A stretch of 64,000 bases of DNA from RYN-122 sp963761655 (GTDB lineage: Bacteria > Actinomycetota > Actinomycetes > Mycobacteriales > SCTD01): positions 1,116,001 to 1,180,000 of the forward strand of contig CAVXHI010000002.1 in the NCBI GenBank assembly GCA_963761655.1, written 5' to 3'. Of the stretch, positions 51,483 to 60,512 are shown one piece after another. The notes beneath the pieces were generated by a model, which did not search any database, was not told the DNA's origin, and saw only the letters and a program-made list of their open reading frames with translations. The translations under genes and the position numbers were made by a program. How positions within the stretch are numbered: position 1 is the stretch's first letter; each line of letters begins with the position of its first letter.

Positions 51483-51914
51483 TCAGAGCAGGCCGGGCAG
51501 CACCTCGTCGGACAGGTCGGCGAAGGCGTCCTCACGGGTGGTCTCGTCGGCCTCCCACGCGAGCAGGTCCCAGACCTCGAGACGGTTGCCGGCGCCGACG
51601 ACGACGCAGTCGCGGTCCAGGCCCGCGTAGGAGCGCAGACCGGCGGGAACGGTGATGCGCCCCTGCTTGTCCGGCGCCTGGTCGAAGGCGCTGGAGAAGA
51701 AGGTGCGGGCGGCGTCGCGCGCGGCCCGGGTGGCCTGGCTGGCGGCCTGCACCGCGGCGGCGCGCCGAGCGAACTCCTCGGCCGTGTAGACGAACAGGCA
51801 GCGGTCCTGGCCCTTGGTGAGCACCACTCCCCCTGCCAGCTCGTCGCGGAACCGGGCCGGAAGGAACAGCCGGCCCTTCTCGTCGAGGCGCGGGGTGTGG
51901 GTGCCGAGGAACAC
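51483..51914 (-). CDS. mraZ: Transcriptional regulator MraZ
   Basis: 143 residues, intact. Two AbrB-like SWIM repeats: FLGTHTPRLDEKGRLFLPAR with VLTKGQDRCLFVYTAEEF, and AFDQAPDKQGRITVPAGLRS with VVGAGNRLEVWDLLAWEADE. MraZ forms rings and represses its own operon through short direct repeats. GTG 51914, first gene of the cluster, with a promoter and repeat array just upstream. Confidence 0.97.
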   Translation of the reverse strand: MFLGTHTPRLDEKGRLFLPARFRDELAGGVVLTKGQDRCLFVYTAEEFARRAAAVQAASQATRAARDAARTFFSSAFDQAPDKQGRITVPAGLRSYAGLDRDCVVVGAGNRLEVWDLLAWEADETTREDAFADLSDEVLPGLL

Positions 51915-51949
51915 CGTTCGTCCCCCTCGCCGCGCTTCGGCGGAGCCCC

Positions 51950-51995
51950 TTCGCTCCGCTGCGCCCCACGTTACTCCACTTCACTCCCCCGTCAA
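51950..51995 (-). promoter_or_regulatory. mraZ promoter with four 10-bp direct repeats (MraZ operator)
   Basis: TTGACG (-35, 51990-51995) and TAACGT (-10, 51968-51973) with a 16-bp spacer. Four units of exactly 10 bp cover it: GGGGAGTGAA, GTGGAGTAAC, GTGGGGCGCA, GCGGAGCGAA (minus strand, 51989 down to 51950). Core GNGG(A/G)G. Known MraZ boxes are short G-rich direct repeats at 10-bp spacing, so this is very likely the autorepression site. A fifth related unit (GTGGAGCGAA) is at 52001-52010. Confidence 0.7.
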
Positions 51996-52341
51996 CGACC
52001 TTCGCTCCACCACGTCCACACCCATCAGGTCCGTGCAGGTCAGGGCGGTGCGCCGTCGACGGTTCGCGCGAGGGCGGCCGCCACACCGCGGGGCCCCGGT
52101 CGGCCCCGTCCCGCGCGGCGCCGGCTCCAGCGGCTCTCCGTCAGCGCTCCGTCGGCACTTCGGTGGAGCAAGGTGGAGGGCCGTCCGGGAACCCCGCGGC
52201 GAGGTCGCTCGTCGGACCCACCAACCGCCCGACGCCCCGCCCCCGCGTCCACAGGCCCCCGCTCCCGGAGGCCGTGGCAGGAGACGGACCGGCGCCCGGG
52301 TGGGACACTCGACGTCCCTGCGCACCCCTTCCGGAGGCTCC
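51996..52341. other. Divergent mraZ/moxR intergenic region
   Basis: About 430 bp separate the two start codons. Besides the mraZ promoter and GTGGAG elements I see no convincing gene. A good ggagg ribosome site for moxR lies at 52332-52336. Confidence 0.5.
52163..52178 (+). promoter_or_regulatory. Second GTGGAG pair at 10-bp spacing
   Basis: GTGGAG occurs at 52163-52168 and 52173-52178 on the plus strand, the same core and spacing as the mraZ array but in the other orientation and 164 bp before the moxR start. Could let MraZ touch the divergent operon; could be chance in G-rich DNA. Confidence 0.35.
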
Positions 52342-53340
52342 GTGGTCCGCCGCACCAGCACCGCGCCCGCATCCGGCGCCGGGCTCGACGACCTGCTCGA
52401 GGCCACCGGCCGGATCCGGGGCAACATGGAGCAGGTCATCGAGGGCAAGCCCGACGTCGTCCGGCTCGCGCTCATCGTCCTGCTCGCCGAGGGTCACCTG
52501 CTCATCGAGGACGTGCCCGGCGTCGGCAAGACCCTGCTGGCCAAGACGCTGGCCCGTTCCATCGACTGCTCGGTCCGGCGCATCCAGTTCACGCCGGACC
52601 TCATGCCGTCGGACATCACCGGCGTCTCCATCTTCGACCAGGAGGCGCGCGAGTTCGAGTTCAAGCCCGGCCCGGTGTTCGCCAACCTCGTGGTCGGCGA
52701 CGAGATCAACCGCGCCTCGCCCAAGACCCAGAGCGCGCTGCTCGAGGCCATGGAGGAGCGCCAGGTGACGGTCGACGGCGTCACGTACGCCCTCGAGACG
52801 CCGTTCATGGTGGTGGCCACGCAGAACCCGATGGAGATGGAGGGCACCTACCCGCTGCCGGAGGCCCAGCGCGACCGCTTCACGGCCCGGGTGTCCATGG
52901 GCTACCCCACCCCCGCGGCCGAGCTCGACATGCTCGAGAGCCACGGCGGCGCCGACCCGCTGGACGACCTCGAACCGGTGGCCGACGCGCTCGAGGTGCG
53001 CAAGCTCATCGAGACGGTCCGCGAGGTGAACGTCTCCGAGCAGGTCAAGCGGTACGTCATCGCCCTGGTCGGAGCCACCCGGGACAGCCCCGACCTGCGC
53101 CTGGGGGCGTCACCGCGCTCGAGCCTGCAGCTGCTGCGTGCCGCCCGGGCCGCCGCCGCGCTGGACGGGCGTCACTTCGTCGTCCCCGACGACGTGCAGG
53201 AGCTGGCCGTCCCGGTCCTCGCCCACCGGATCCTGCTCACGGCCGACGCCCAGGGATCGCGCCGGACGTCGGAGGACGTCGTCCGGGCGCTGCTCGCCGA
53301 GGTCCCCGTCGAGGACGCCCCGGCCCGCCGACGCCCGTGA
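52342..53340 (+). CDS. MoxR-family AAA+ ATPase
   Basis: 332 residues, intact. Walker A LIEDVPGVGKTLLAKTLARS, Walker B VVGDEINRASPKTQSALLEA, sensor 1 VVATQNPMEMEGTYPLPEAQ and the typical QRDRFTARVSMGYPT. MoxR ATPases act as chaperones, often with DUF58 and transglutaminase partners, as here. GTG 52342 follows ggagg at a good distance; its stop overlaps the DUF58 start. Confidence 0.95.
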   Translation: MVRRTSTAPASGAGLDDLLEATGRIRGNMEQVIEGKPDVVRLALIVLLAEGHLLIEDVPGVGKTLLAKTLARSIDCSVRRIQFTPDLMPSDITGVSIFDQEAREFEFKPGPVFANLVVGDEINRASPKTQSALLEAMEERQVTVDGVTYALETPFMVVATQNPMEMEGTYPLPEAQRDRFTARVSMGYPTPAAELDMLESHGGADPLDDLEPVADALEVRKLIETVREVNVSEQVKRYVIALVGATRDSPDLRLGASPRSSLQLLRAARAAAALDGRHFVVPDDVQELAVPVLAHRILLTADAQGSRRTSEDVVRALLAEVPVEDAPARRRP

Positions 53341-54717
53341 CCGGGCCTGCGCACGGCCTTCGGCGGGCTGACCACCCGCGGGCGCTGCCTGCTCGCCGCG
53401 GGGCTCACCCTGGCCGGCTGCGCCGTCGCGCTCGGCCAGCGCGACCTGCTCCGCGTGGCGGTGTTCCTGCTGGTGCTGCCCCTGGCCGCCGTCACGGTGG
53501 TGACGCGGACGCGCTACCGGCTCTCGTGCACCCGGGCCCTGTCGCCGCCGCGGGTGCAGGCCGGCCGGTCGGCCGACGTCGCAGCTCACCCTCGAGAACG
53601 TGTCCCGCCTGCCCAGCGGCGTCCTGCTCCTGCAGGACGGGCTCCCGTACCTGCTGGGCGGCATCCCGAGGTTCGTCCTGGACAAGGTCGAGCCCCAGGG
53701 ACGGCGGACCGTCAGCTACCCGGTGCACTCCGACGTCCGGGGCCGCTTCCCCATCGGTCCGCTGTCGGTGCGGCTGACCGACCCGTTCGGCCTGGTCGAG
53801 CTGTCGCGGGCGTTCGCCTCGGTCGACGAGCTCGTCGTCACGCCCGTGGTCAGCCCCCTGCCTCCCGTCCGGCTCGGGGGCGACTGGGCCGGGGGCGGCG
53901 AGTCGACGGCCCGGTCCGTGGCCGCCAGCGGCACCGACGACACCGCCACCCGCGAGTACCGCCACGGCGACGACCTGCGCAAGGTGCACTGGCGCTCGAC
54001 CGCCCGCCGCGGCGAGCTCATGGTGCGGCGCGAGGAGGAGCCGTTCCAGAGCCGCGCCACCCTCCTGCTGGACGGACGGGCCTCGGCCCACCGCGGCCAG
54101 GGGCCGGGGTCGTCGTACGAGTGGGCGGTGAGTGCCGTGGCCAGCGCGGGGGTCGCCCTGTCCCGGTCCGGCTTCGCGCTGCACCTTCTCGACCACACGG
54201 GCCGCGACCTCGGCCCCCCGGGCGTGCCCGTCACGGAGGGGGTCCTGCTGCAGGCCCTCGCCGACGCCCAGCCCGATCGGACCGACTCGCTCGAGCCGGC
54301 GATCGGGCGACTGCGCCGGGGCGGCGTCGACGGCGCGCTCATCGCGGTCCTGGGCCGGCTGGACGCCGAGCAGGCCGCTGCGCTCGCCCGGCTGCGGCCC
54401 GGCTCGGCGAACCTGCATCGCCGTGCTGCTCGACACCGACAGCTGGGCGCCGGTCACCCCCCGGGCGCGCGAGGCCGCCCTGGCCGACCACGACGCCGCC
54501 AGGTCCCTGCTCGCGACGACGGGCTGGCGGGTCCTTCCCGTCGTCCACGGCACCACGCTGGCCTCGGTCTGGCCGCTGCCGCCGGCCGGCACGCGCGCTC
54601 GGAGCAGGCGCCGTCGGCCCCGCGCGACCCATCCGGGCCTCGCAGCTCCGGGACTCGGCTCCGTCGGGGCTCCGGGCTCGCAGCTCCCCGCTGCGGACCG
54701 CCCGGGGCGGCACGTGA
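53337..54717 (+). CDS. DUF58 protein (frameshifted)
   Basis: About 459 codons. GTG 53337 overlaps the moxR stop; one extra base after three codons precedes LRTAFGGLTTRGRCLLAAGL. Two membrane helices (CLLAAGLTLAGCAVALG and VAVFLLVLPLAAVTVVTRTR) come first. The DUF58 core has TREYRHGDDLRKVHWRSTAR and GELMVRREEEP, the family signature, in a vWA-like fold. Indels near 53580 and 54415. It ends RTARGGT at 54717. The MoxR-DUF58-transglutaminase trio is common; it is linked to cell-envelope processes. Confidence 0.88.
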
Positions 54718-57059
54718 GCGCCCGCGACCGCCTGACGCTCGCGGCGGCCCTCGCCGTCGGCCCTGGCCTGCACCTCGCTCGTCCCGCTCTACGACGGCGG
54801 GGGGTGGGTGCGTGCGCACGCTCGGCGTCGTGGTCCTGGTGGCCGCGGCCGGCGCAGCCGCCCGGCGCGCGGGCCTCGCGGTCGCGGCCGTGCCGGTGGT
54901 GCAGCTGCTCGCCGTCGCCTCGTTCGTCTGCCTGGTCTTCCTGCGTGCACCTTCACGTCGCTGCTTCCCACCCGGGCGACGGTGACCGCGCTGCGGGCCC
55001 TGCTGGACGCCGCAGCCGCCGACGTCGAGCAGCTAGCCGCCCCGGTGCCGACGCGGGCGTCGCTGGTGCTCGTCGCGGTGCTCGGCGCTGCCGCGGTCGC
55101 CCTCGCCGTCGACCTGCTCGCCGTGGGGCTGCAGCGGCCCGCGCTCGCCGGTCTGCCGCTGCTCGTCCTGCTCGCCGTGCCGTCGGGACTGCTGCCCGGG
55201 GGCCTCGGCTGGCTGCCGTTCACCCTCGGCGCCGCCGGCTGGCTGGGGCTGCTTCTGGTGAGGGCGGCGAGCGGGTGGGCCGCTGGGGCGTGCCGCTGCG
55301 GTCGGCACCGACCAGCAGCGACAGCTACGACCCCGACGCCGGCAGCACCGGGCGGGTCGGCCGAAGGATCGGAGCCGCCGCCCTCGGCTTCGCCGTGTTC
55401 GTCCCGGCGCTCGTGCCGGGGCTGGACGCCAGGCTGCTCCCGGGCTCCGGCGGTTCCGGAGGGGACGGGAGCGCCGTCGGACCGAGCACCACCGTCGACC
55501 TACAACCCCATCACCGAGCTCCAGGGGCGAGCTCACCCTGCCCGAGCCGCGGACGGTCCTGCGCTACAGCACCGACGACCCGAGCCCGACTACCTGCGCC
55601 TCACCACCCTCGACGCTTTCGACGGGGCGCAGTGGCAGCTCGTCCTCCCTGACGCCCGACCAGCGCGTGCGCGACCGCCTGCCCGTTCCCCGCGGCATCG
55701 GCTCCGGCACCGACACCTACGAGGTGCGGACCCGGGTCAGCGTCGACGCACTCGATGCCCAGTGGCTGCCGCTGCCCCCCGTGCCGAGCAAGGTCGACGT
55801 CCCGGGACCCTGGAACTACAACGTCGCCAGCGAGACCGTCTTCGCCACCCGTTCCAGCACCCGGCGGGCGCGCGACTACACGCCCGCAGCGTGCGGGTGA
55901 CGCCGGACCGGAACGCGCTCCGGTCCGCCGAGGGCAACCCCCGCGCCCTCGCGCCCTACCCGGCCCGCCCAGGGTGTCGCCCGGCGTCATGGCCCTGACC
56001 CGGACGGTGACGGCCGGGACCGACAACGGCTACGACGCCGCGGTCGCGCTGCAGCGCTTCTTCCGCGACCCCGACCAGGGCTTCCGCTACGAGGAGCAGA
56101 CCCAGAACCCGTTCGACAATCCCGATGCCCTCGAGGCCTTCCTCGACAACCGGGTCGGGTTCTGCGAGCAGTACGCCTCGGCCATGGCGGTCATGCTCCG
56201 CCTGGTGGGGCTTCCCGCCCGGGTCGCGGTGGGGTTCACCCCGGGAACGCTGCGCACCGACTCCACCTACGTGGTCAGCACCGATGACGCGCACGCCTGG
56301 CCGGAGGCCTGGTTCGACGGGGCCGGCTGGGTCCGCTTCGAGCCCACCCCGGTCGACGACGACCGCGAGATCGTGCCGACCTACACCGAGGAGGAGGACG
56401 CCGCGGTCGGCCCCGTGTCGCCGACGACAGGGGCGAGCACGGACCCGGGCGCCCAGGAGTCCGCGGCGCCGAGTGGCAAGGACCTGGACAAGGCGCTCGA
56501 GCGCGGCGGCGACACGCCGCTGGCCGATCCCTCCGCCGGCGGGGGCACCCGGGTCTCGAGCTCGACCGTGCTGCTCGGCCTGCTGGCGGTTCTGGCGGTC
56601 ACCCCGGCGCTGCTGTCGCTGCTCCGGCGACGGCTGCGGTGGCGCCGCCCGGGAGCACTGTCCGCCTGGGCGCAGCTGCACGACGACGCCCGCGACGTCG
56701 GGTACCGGTGGCGCCCGTCGGACACCCCCCGGTCCGCCGCGGCCCGGCTGCGCAGCGACCGTGACCTGCCCGAGGAGGCGGTGCAGGCCCTCGGGCGGCT
56801 GACCGCCGGGATCGAGCAGGAGCGCTACGCCCGGGCGGGCAGCACCGTGCCGCAGCCGTGGCGGGCCGATGCCCGGACCGTACGGGCGGCGTTGCTCGCC
56901 GGCAGCTCGATCCCCGTCCGGCTGCGGGCGGCGGTCGTTCCCTCCTCGACCCTGCACTGGGCGGCAGAAGGGGTCGGGAACGGTCTGGCCACCGGGCTTG
57001 ACCGGATCGACGACCTGCTGAGCCTGCTGGCCCGGCGGCTGCATCTGCGCCGGGCCTGA
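54714..57059 (+). CDS. Membrane transglutaminase-like protein (frameshifted N-terminal half)
   Basis: About 780 residues if repaired. GTG 54714 overlaps the DUF58 stop. Several hydrophobic segments (RTLGVVVLVAAAGAAARRAG, VLVAVLGAAAVALAVDLLAV, LPLLVLLAVPSGLLPGG) form the TgpA/DUF3488-like membrane part. Then comes an extracytoplasmic region, and a transglutaminase core with Cys in NRVGFCEQYASAMAVMLRLV, His in STDDAHAWPEAWFDGAGW and Asp nearby. A last helix (STVLLGLLAVLAVTPALLSL) and a DUF4129-like C-terminal domain follow. Indels near 54770, 54950, 55300, 55500, 55580, 55650, 55880 and 55965; clean from 56000. Probably acts on the cell envelope. Confidence 0.9.
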
Positions 57060-57614
57060 CCGCTCGGGGCTGCTGAGGGAGAGCCGGGCGGCTCGGGAGC
57101 CAGCTCCCCTGGTCTCCCCTTCCCTCGGGCACCCCTCCTCCCCGGACCCGGCACCCCTGCTCCCCGGGGCACCCCTGCCCCCGGCACCCCTCCTACCCGG
57201 GCACCCCTGCCCCCGTGATCTTCCGGTCGTGGCGGCCGACACGCCGGGCGGACCCGCACCACGCGGACGCTCGACACGTGGGCGGGCCCCGCAGGCACCC
57301 CTCCCCCGTGATCTACCGGTGCGTGGCGGCCGACACGCCGGGCGGACCCGCACCACGCGGACGCTCGACACGTGGGCGGGCCCCGCAGGCGCCCCTCCCC
57401 CCGTGATCTACCGGTCGGTGCGGCCGACACGCCGGGCGGACCCGCACCACGCGGACGCTCGGCAGGACCGCGGTTCTCGACGAAAGGGGACCGGCGCGAG
57501 GATGCTGTCTGCGCGGGCCCCGGCTGAGGCGTCCCAGGGCGACGTACGCCCCGCGCGAGTCCCGGCAGAGGAGACCCGGTGCAACGTCCCCGGGCCGCGA
57601 GCAGCCGGAAGGAC
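57060..57614. other. Long intergenic region, repeats only
   Basis: 555 bp with no supported gene. The first 150 bp are a run of gcacccctcc/ccccgg-type short repeats. The middle holds the 93-95 bp tandem repeat. The last 150 bp carry nothing I can name. Confidence 0.7.
57215..57465. repeat. 93-95 bp tandem repeat, about 2.7 copies
   Basis: Units start gtgatct(t/a)ccggt at 57215, 57308 and 57403, and share ggccgacacgccgggcgga, cgcaccacgcggacgctcg and acacgtgggcgggccccgc. The third copy diverges after about 60 bp. The units contain no ORF under selection that I can see; they look like a dispersed intergenic element that duplicated in place. Confidence 0.85.
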
Positions 57615-58067
57615 CTAGCGGTTGCCGCCCCCGCGCTCGTCCCAGCGGCGCTGCCACCGCTCCTCGAGCCGACCCTTCCACCCACCCGCACCTCGGGGGC
57701 CACCGCGACGGGGCTTCTTGGCAGGCCGGCCGCGGGCCGGCGCGGGACCAAAGTCACCCGCGGCAGGGGCGCCGGAGCCGTCCGAGCCGCCTCCGTTGCC
57801 GAGCCGCTTCCAGCTCGACAGCGCCAGGAGCAGAGCCCCCAGCATGACCACGAAGCCGGCCACACCGATGACGAACTGCTTGGCGACGACGCCGGCGAGC
57901 ATCAACCCGAATCCGAGGGCGAGCACGAGGGCGGCCCGGCGGAGCCGCCGTCGCATGTGACTGCGCAGGTCGGTACGGCGGACGGTCGAGGCGAACTTCG
58001 GGTCCTCGGCGTACAGGGCCCGCTCGATCTGATCGAGCAGGCGCTGCTCGTGCTCGGAGAGCGGCAC
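57615..58067 (-). CDS. DUF3040 membrane protein
   Basis: 150 residues. Start GTG 58067 with gggaggg upstream. PLSEHEQRLLDQIERALYAE is the DUF3040 signature, followed by DPKFASTVR. Two helices (AALVLALGFGLMLAGVVAKQ and IGVAGFVVMLGALLLALSS), then a basic Gly/Arg/Lys-rich tail. Widespread in actinobacteria; function unknown. Confidence 0.92.
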   Translation of the reverse strand: MPLSEHEQRLLDQIERALYAEDPKFASTVRRTDLRSHMRRRLRRAALVLALGFGLMLAGVVAKQFVIGVAGFVVMLGALLLALSSWKRLGNGGGSDGSGAPAAGDFGPAPARGRPAKKPRRGGPRGAGGWKGRLEERWQRRWDERGGGNR

Positions 58068-58165
58068 GGCGCTCCCTCCCGGAGGACGACGACCACGAGG
58101 ATCGGGACGGTCGTGCCGCGGGGCGTCGCGGCACAGGATGAGGATACGAGGGTGAAGCCCGCACG

Positions 58166-59533
58166 TCACGACGAGTCGCGAGGCGGTGAGGTTCCCGCTC
58201 GGCCTCGAGCCCCTCGATCCGGCTCGGAGCGCCCTGCCGGAGGCCGCGGGGACGCGGCAGGAGGCCGACGACCAGCGGCCGGCGGAGGTCCGGTCGGCGT
58301 CGCGGCCGCCCCTTCGGGACGTACCAGGGCGGCCGGACGGACGGCACCCGCACCGAACCTCAGGGCGGCCCGGTCCACGGCCTGTTCGGCCTCGCGCCAG
58401 CCCGAGTCGCGCTCGCCGAGGAGCAGCTGGCGAGGGGCGGTGGAGGCGTCGACGATGCCCTCGACCCGCACGCCGACCAGGCGCAGCCGCGCCCGTTGCA
58501 GCCCCAGGGCGTCGAACAGCGACACCGCCGTCTCATAGACCTCCCTCCCCACGTCGGTCGGCTCACGCAGGGTCCGCGAGCGGGTGATGGTCGTGAAGTC
58601 GGAGAAGCGGACCTTCAGCGACACCGTCCGGCCGACGTGGGCCTTGGCCCGGAGACGGGCTGCCGTCCGCTCGGACAGCCGCAGCAGCTCCCGGTGGATG
58701 ATCTCCGGATCGTCGATGTCGACCGAGAACGTCTCCTCGGCGCCCACGCTCTTGTCCGGTTCGGCCGGGGTGACCCGCCGCTCGTCGCGGCCCCACGACA
58801 GCGCCTGGAGGTGCGCCCCGACGGCCTGCCCCAGGGCCCGTTGAAGCGTCGACAGCGGGGTGTTCGCGATGTCTCCGACCACGTGCAGGCCGAGCCGCCG
58901 CAGGACGTCCTCGGTCTTCTCCCCGACGCCCCACAGGGCGGAGACCGGCAGCGGGTGCAGGAAGGCCACGACGTCGGGCGCCGGGACGACGAGCAACCCG
59001 TCGGGCTTGCATCGCGCCGAGGCCAGTTTGGCGACGAACTTCGAGGAGGCCACCCCGACCGAGCAGGTGATGCCCTGCTCGTCCTGGACGCTCGCCCGGA
59101 TCCACTCACCGATCTCCCGCGGACCCCCGAGGCGCCGCGACGCACCACGGACGTCGAGGAAGGCCTCGTCGAGGCTGATCGGTTCGACCAGGGGCGTCAC
59201 CGACCGGAAGACCTCCATGACCCCGGAGCTGACCTCGGCATACGCCGCGTGGTCGGGCGAGATGACGACCGCCTGAGGACACATCCGGCGGGCCCGGGCC
59301 ATGGGCATCGCACTGTGGACGCCGTGCGCGCGAGCCTCGTAGGTGGCCGACAGGACGACCCCCCGCGAGCCCCCGCCCCCGACGATCACGGGTCGGCCAT
59401 GCAGCTCCGGACGGGTCCGCAGCTCGACGCTGGCGTAGAAGGCGTCCATGTCCACGTGGAGCACGGTGCAGCCGCGGTCGTCACCCGGGGGCCCGGTGGG
59501 GGGGCCGATCGCGGGCACGCCGCCCCTGCTCAT
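58166..59533 (-). CDS. dinB: DNA polymerase IV (Y-family)
   Basis: 455 residues, intact. Translesion polymerase. Catalytic palm: VLHVDMDAFYASVELRTRPE and PISLDEAFLDVRGASRRLGG carry the acidic residues. Thumb HhH region: LPVSALWGVGEKTEDVLRRL. The little finger follows, with VGRTVSLKVRFSDFTTITRS. The Pro/Arg-rich tail of about 60 residues lacks an obvious beta-clamp motif at its end; QLLLGE (within RQLLLGERDSGW) is a possible clamp site. Confidence 0.95.
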   Translation of the reverse strand: MSRGGVPAIGPPTGPPGDDRGCTVLHVDMDAFYASVELRTRPELHGRPVIVGGGGSRGVVLSATYEARAHGVHSAMPMARARRMCPQAVVISPDHAAYAEVSSGVMEVFRSVTPLVEPISLDEAFLDVRGASRRLGGPREIGEWIRASVQDEQGITCSVGVASSKFVAKLASARCKPDGLLVVPAPDVVAFLHPLPVSALWGVGEKTEDVLRRLGLHVVGDIANTPLSTLQRALGQAVGAHLQALSWGRDERRVTPAEPDKSVGAEETFSVDIDDPEIIHRELLRLSERTAARLRAKAHVGRTVSLKVRFSDFTTITRSRTLREPTDVGREVYETAVSLFDALGLQRARLRLVGVRVEGIVDASTAPRQLLLGERDSGWREAEQAVDRAALRFGAGAVRPAALVRPEGAAATPTGPPPAAGRRPPAASPRPPAGRSEPDRGARGRAGTSPPRDSS

Positions 59534-59551
59534 CGCCCGACTCCGGTCGGG

Positions 59552-60382
59552 TCAGTCGGCAGCGCGGACGGCCAGGACGTGGAGCTGGGTGGCGAGGTCA
59601 CGGAACGGCAACCGGTCCGACAGCGCCCGTTCCAGGGCGAGCAGCGCCGCACCGGCGCCCGGCTCGAGGTCGAGCACGTTGCTGGGGACCAGGTCGGCCA
59701 CGACCCGGACGCCGTGCACCTGCTGGACGACCAGCCCGGCCGCGGCGACGAGCTCCCCCAGCGAGTCCGCGTCCCACCGGCGCGCGGTGCCGTCGGTCGG
59801 GCCCCACCGACCGGCGGGGTCCGACAGCACGTGGGCGGCTTCGTCCGGACGGCCGGCCAGGGCCCGCGCCAGCACCGCCGCGGCCCGGTTCGGGGCCAGC
59901 AGGCTGAGGCGACCACCCGGCCGCAGCACCGCGGCGACAGCGGCCAGCGCCGCAGCGGCGTCGTCGACGACCTCGAGCACGCTGTGGCACAGGACGAGGT
60001 CGACGCCGTGGTGCTCGCCGTCCAGCAGCCCGGGCAGGTCGGTGACGTCGCCCTGGACGGCGCGGACGCGATCGGCGACGCCGGCATCGCGGGCACGGCG
60101 CGACAGGGCCGCGAGGGCGTCGGGGCTCGGGTCGACGACGACGACCCGGTGCCCGGCCTCGGCCAGGGGCACCGCGAAGCCGCCACTGCCACCGCCGGCG
60201 TCGACCACGTCGAGACCTCGCCCCTGCGGGTCGGCCTCGGCGACGGCCGCCGACAGCACCTCCCACACGACAGCGGTACGGGCCGACGCCCCCGGGCCCC
60301 GTCGGACCGGTCGGGAACCGCGCGGCACCCCGATCGGAGCGGCCTCAACGGCGGAGCCGTCCGGTCCCCTGCTGTCGTCCAC
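59552..60382 (-). CDS. SAM-dependent methyltransferase
   Basis: 276 residues, intact. Class I Rossmann fold: VVDAGGGSGGFAVPLAEAGH (motif I), VVVVDPSPDALAALSRRARD, and LVLCHSVLEVVDDAAAALAA. The later part, VLRPGGRLSLLAPNRAAAV, fits a small-molecule methyltransferase. The substrate is not evident. It lies between dnaE2 and dinB on the same strand and is 18 bp from dinB, so they are probably one unit. Confidence 0.9.
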   Translation of the reverse strand: MDDSRGPDGSAVEAAPIGVPRGSRPVRRGPGASARTAVVWEVLSAAVAEADPQGRGLDVVDAGGGSGGFAVPLAEAGHRVVVVDPSPDALAALSRRARDAGVADRVRAVQGDVTDLPGLLDGEHHGVDLVLCHSVLEVVDDAAAALAAVAAVLRPGGRLSLLAPNRAAAVLARALAGRPDEAAHVLSDPAGRWGPTDGTARRWDADSLGELVAAAGLVVQQVHGVRVVADLVPSNVLDLEPGAGAALLALERALSDRLPFRDLATQLHVLAVRAAD

Positions 60383-60512
60383 GCCGCTCCTGCATCCGGC
60401 ACCGCTGTCGGCAGCGCGCTCCCCGCCGAGCCTAGGCCGCTGTGCGCCGACGGCGGTCGGTTCCGCGCCGATCGCTCCCGTCCCGACGACGCCCGTCCGC
60501 CCTGGACCGTGG

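Noticed and set aside
51264..53777. 837-codon plus-strand ORF over mraZ and moxR
   Set aside because: It is antisense to mraZ and out of frame with moxR; both of those have full family motifs.
57215..57465. CRISPR array
   Set aside because: The whole 93-95 bp unit repeats, with no variable spacers between short repeats and no cas genes nearby.
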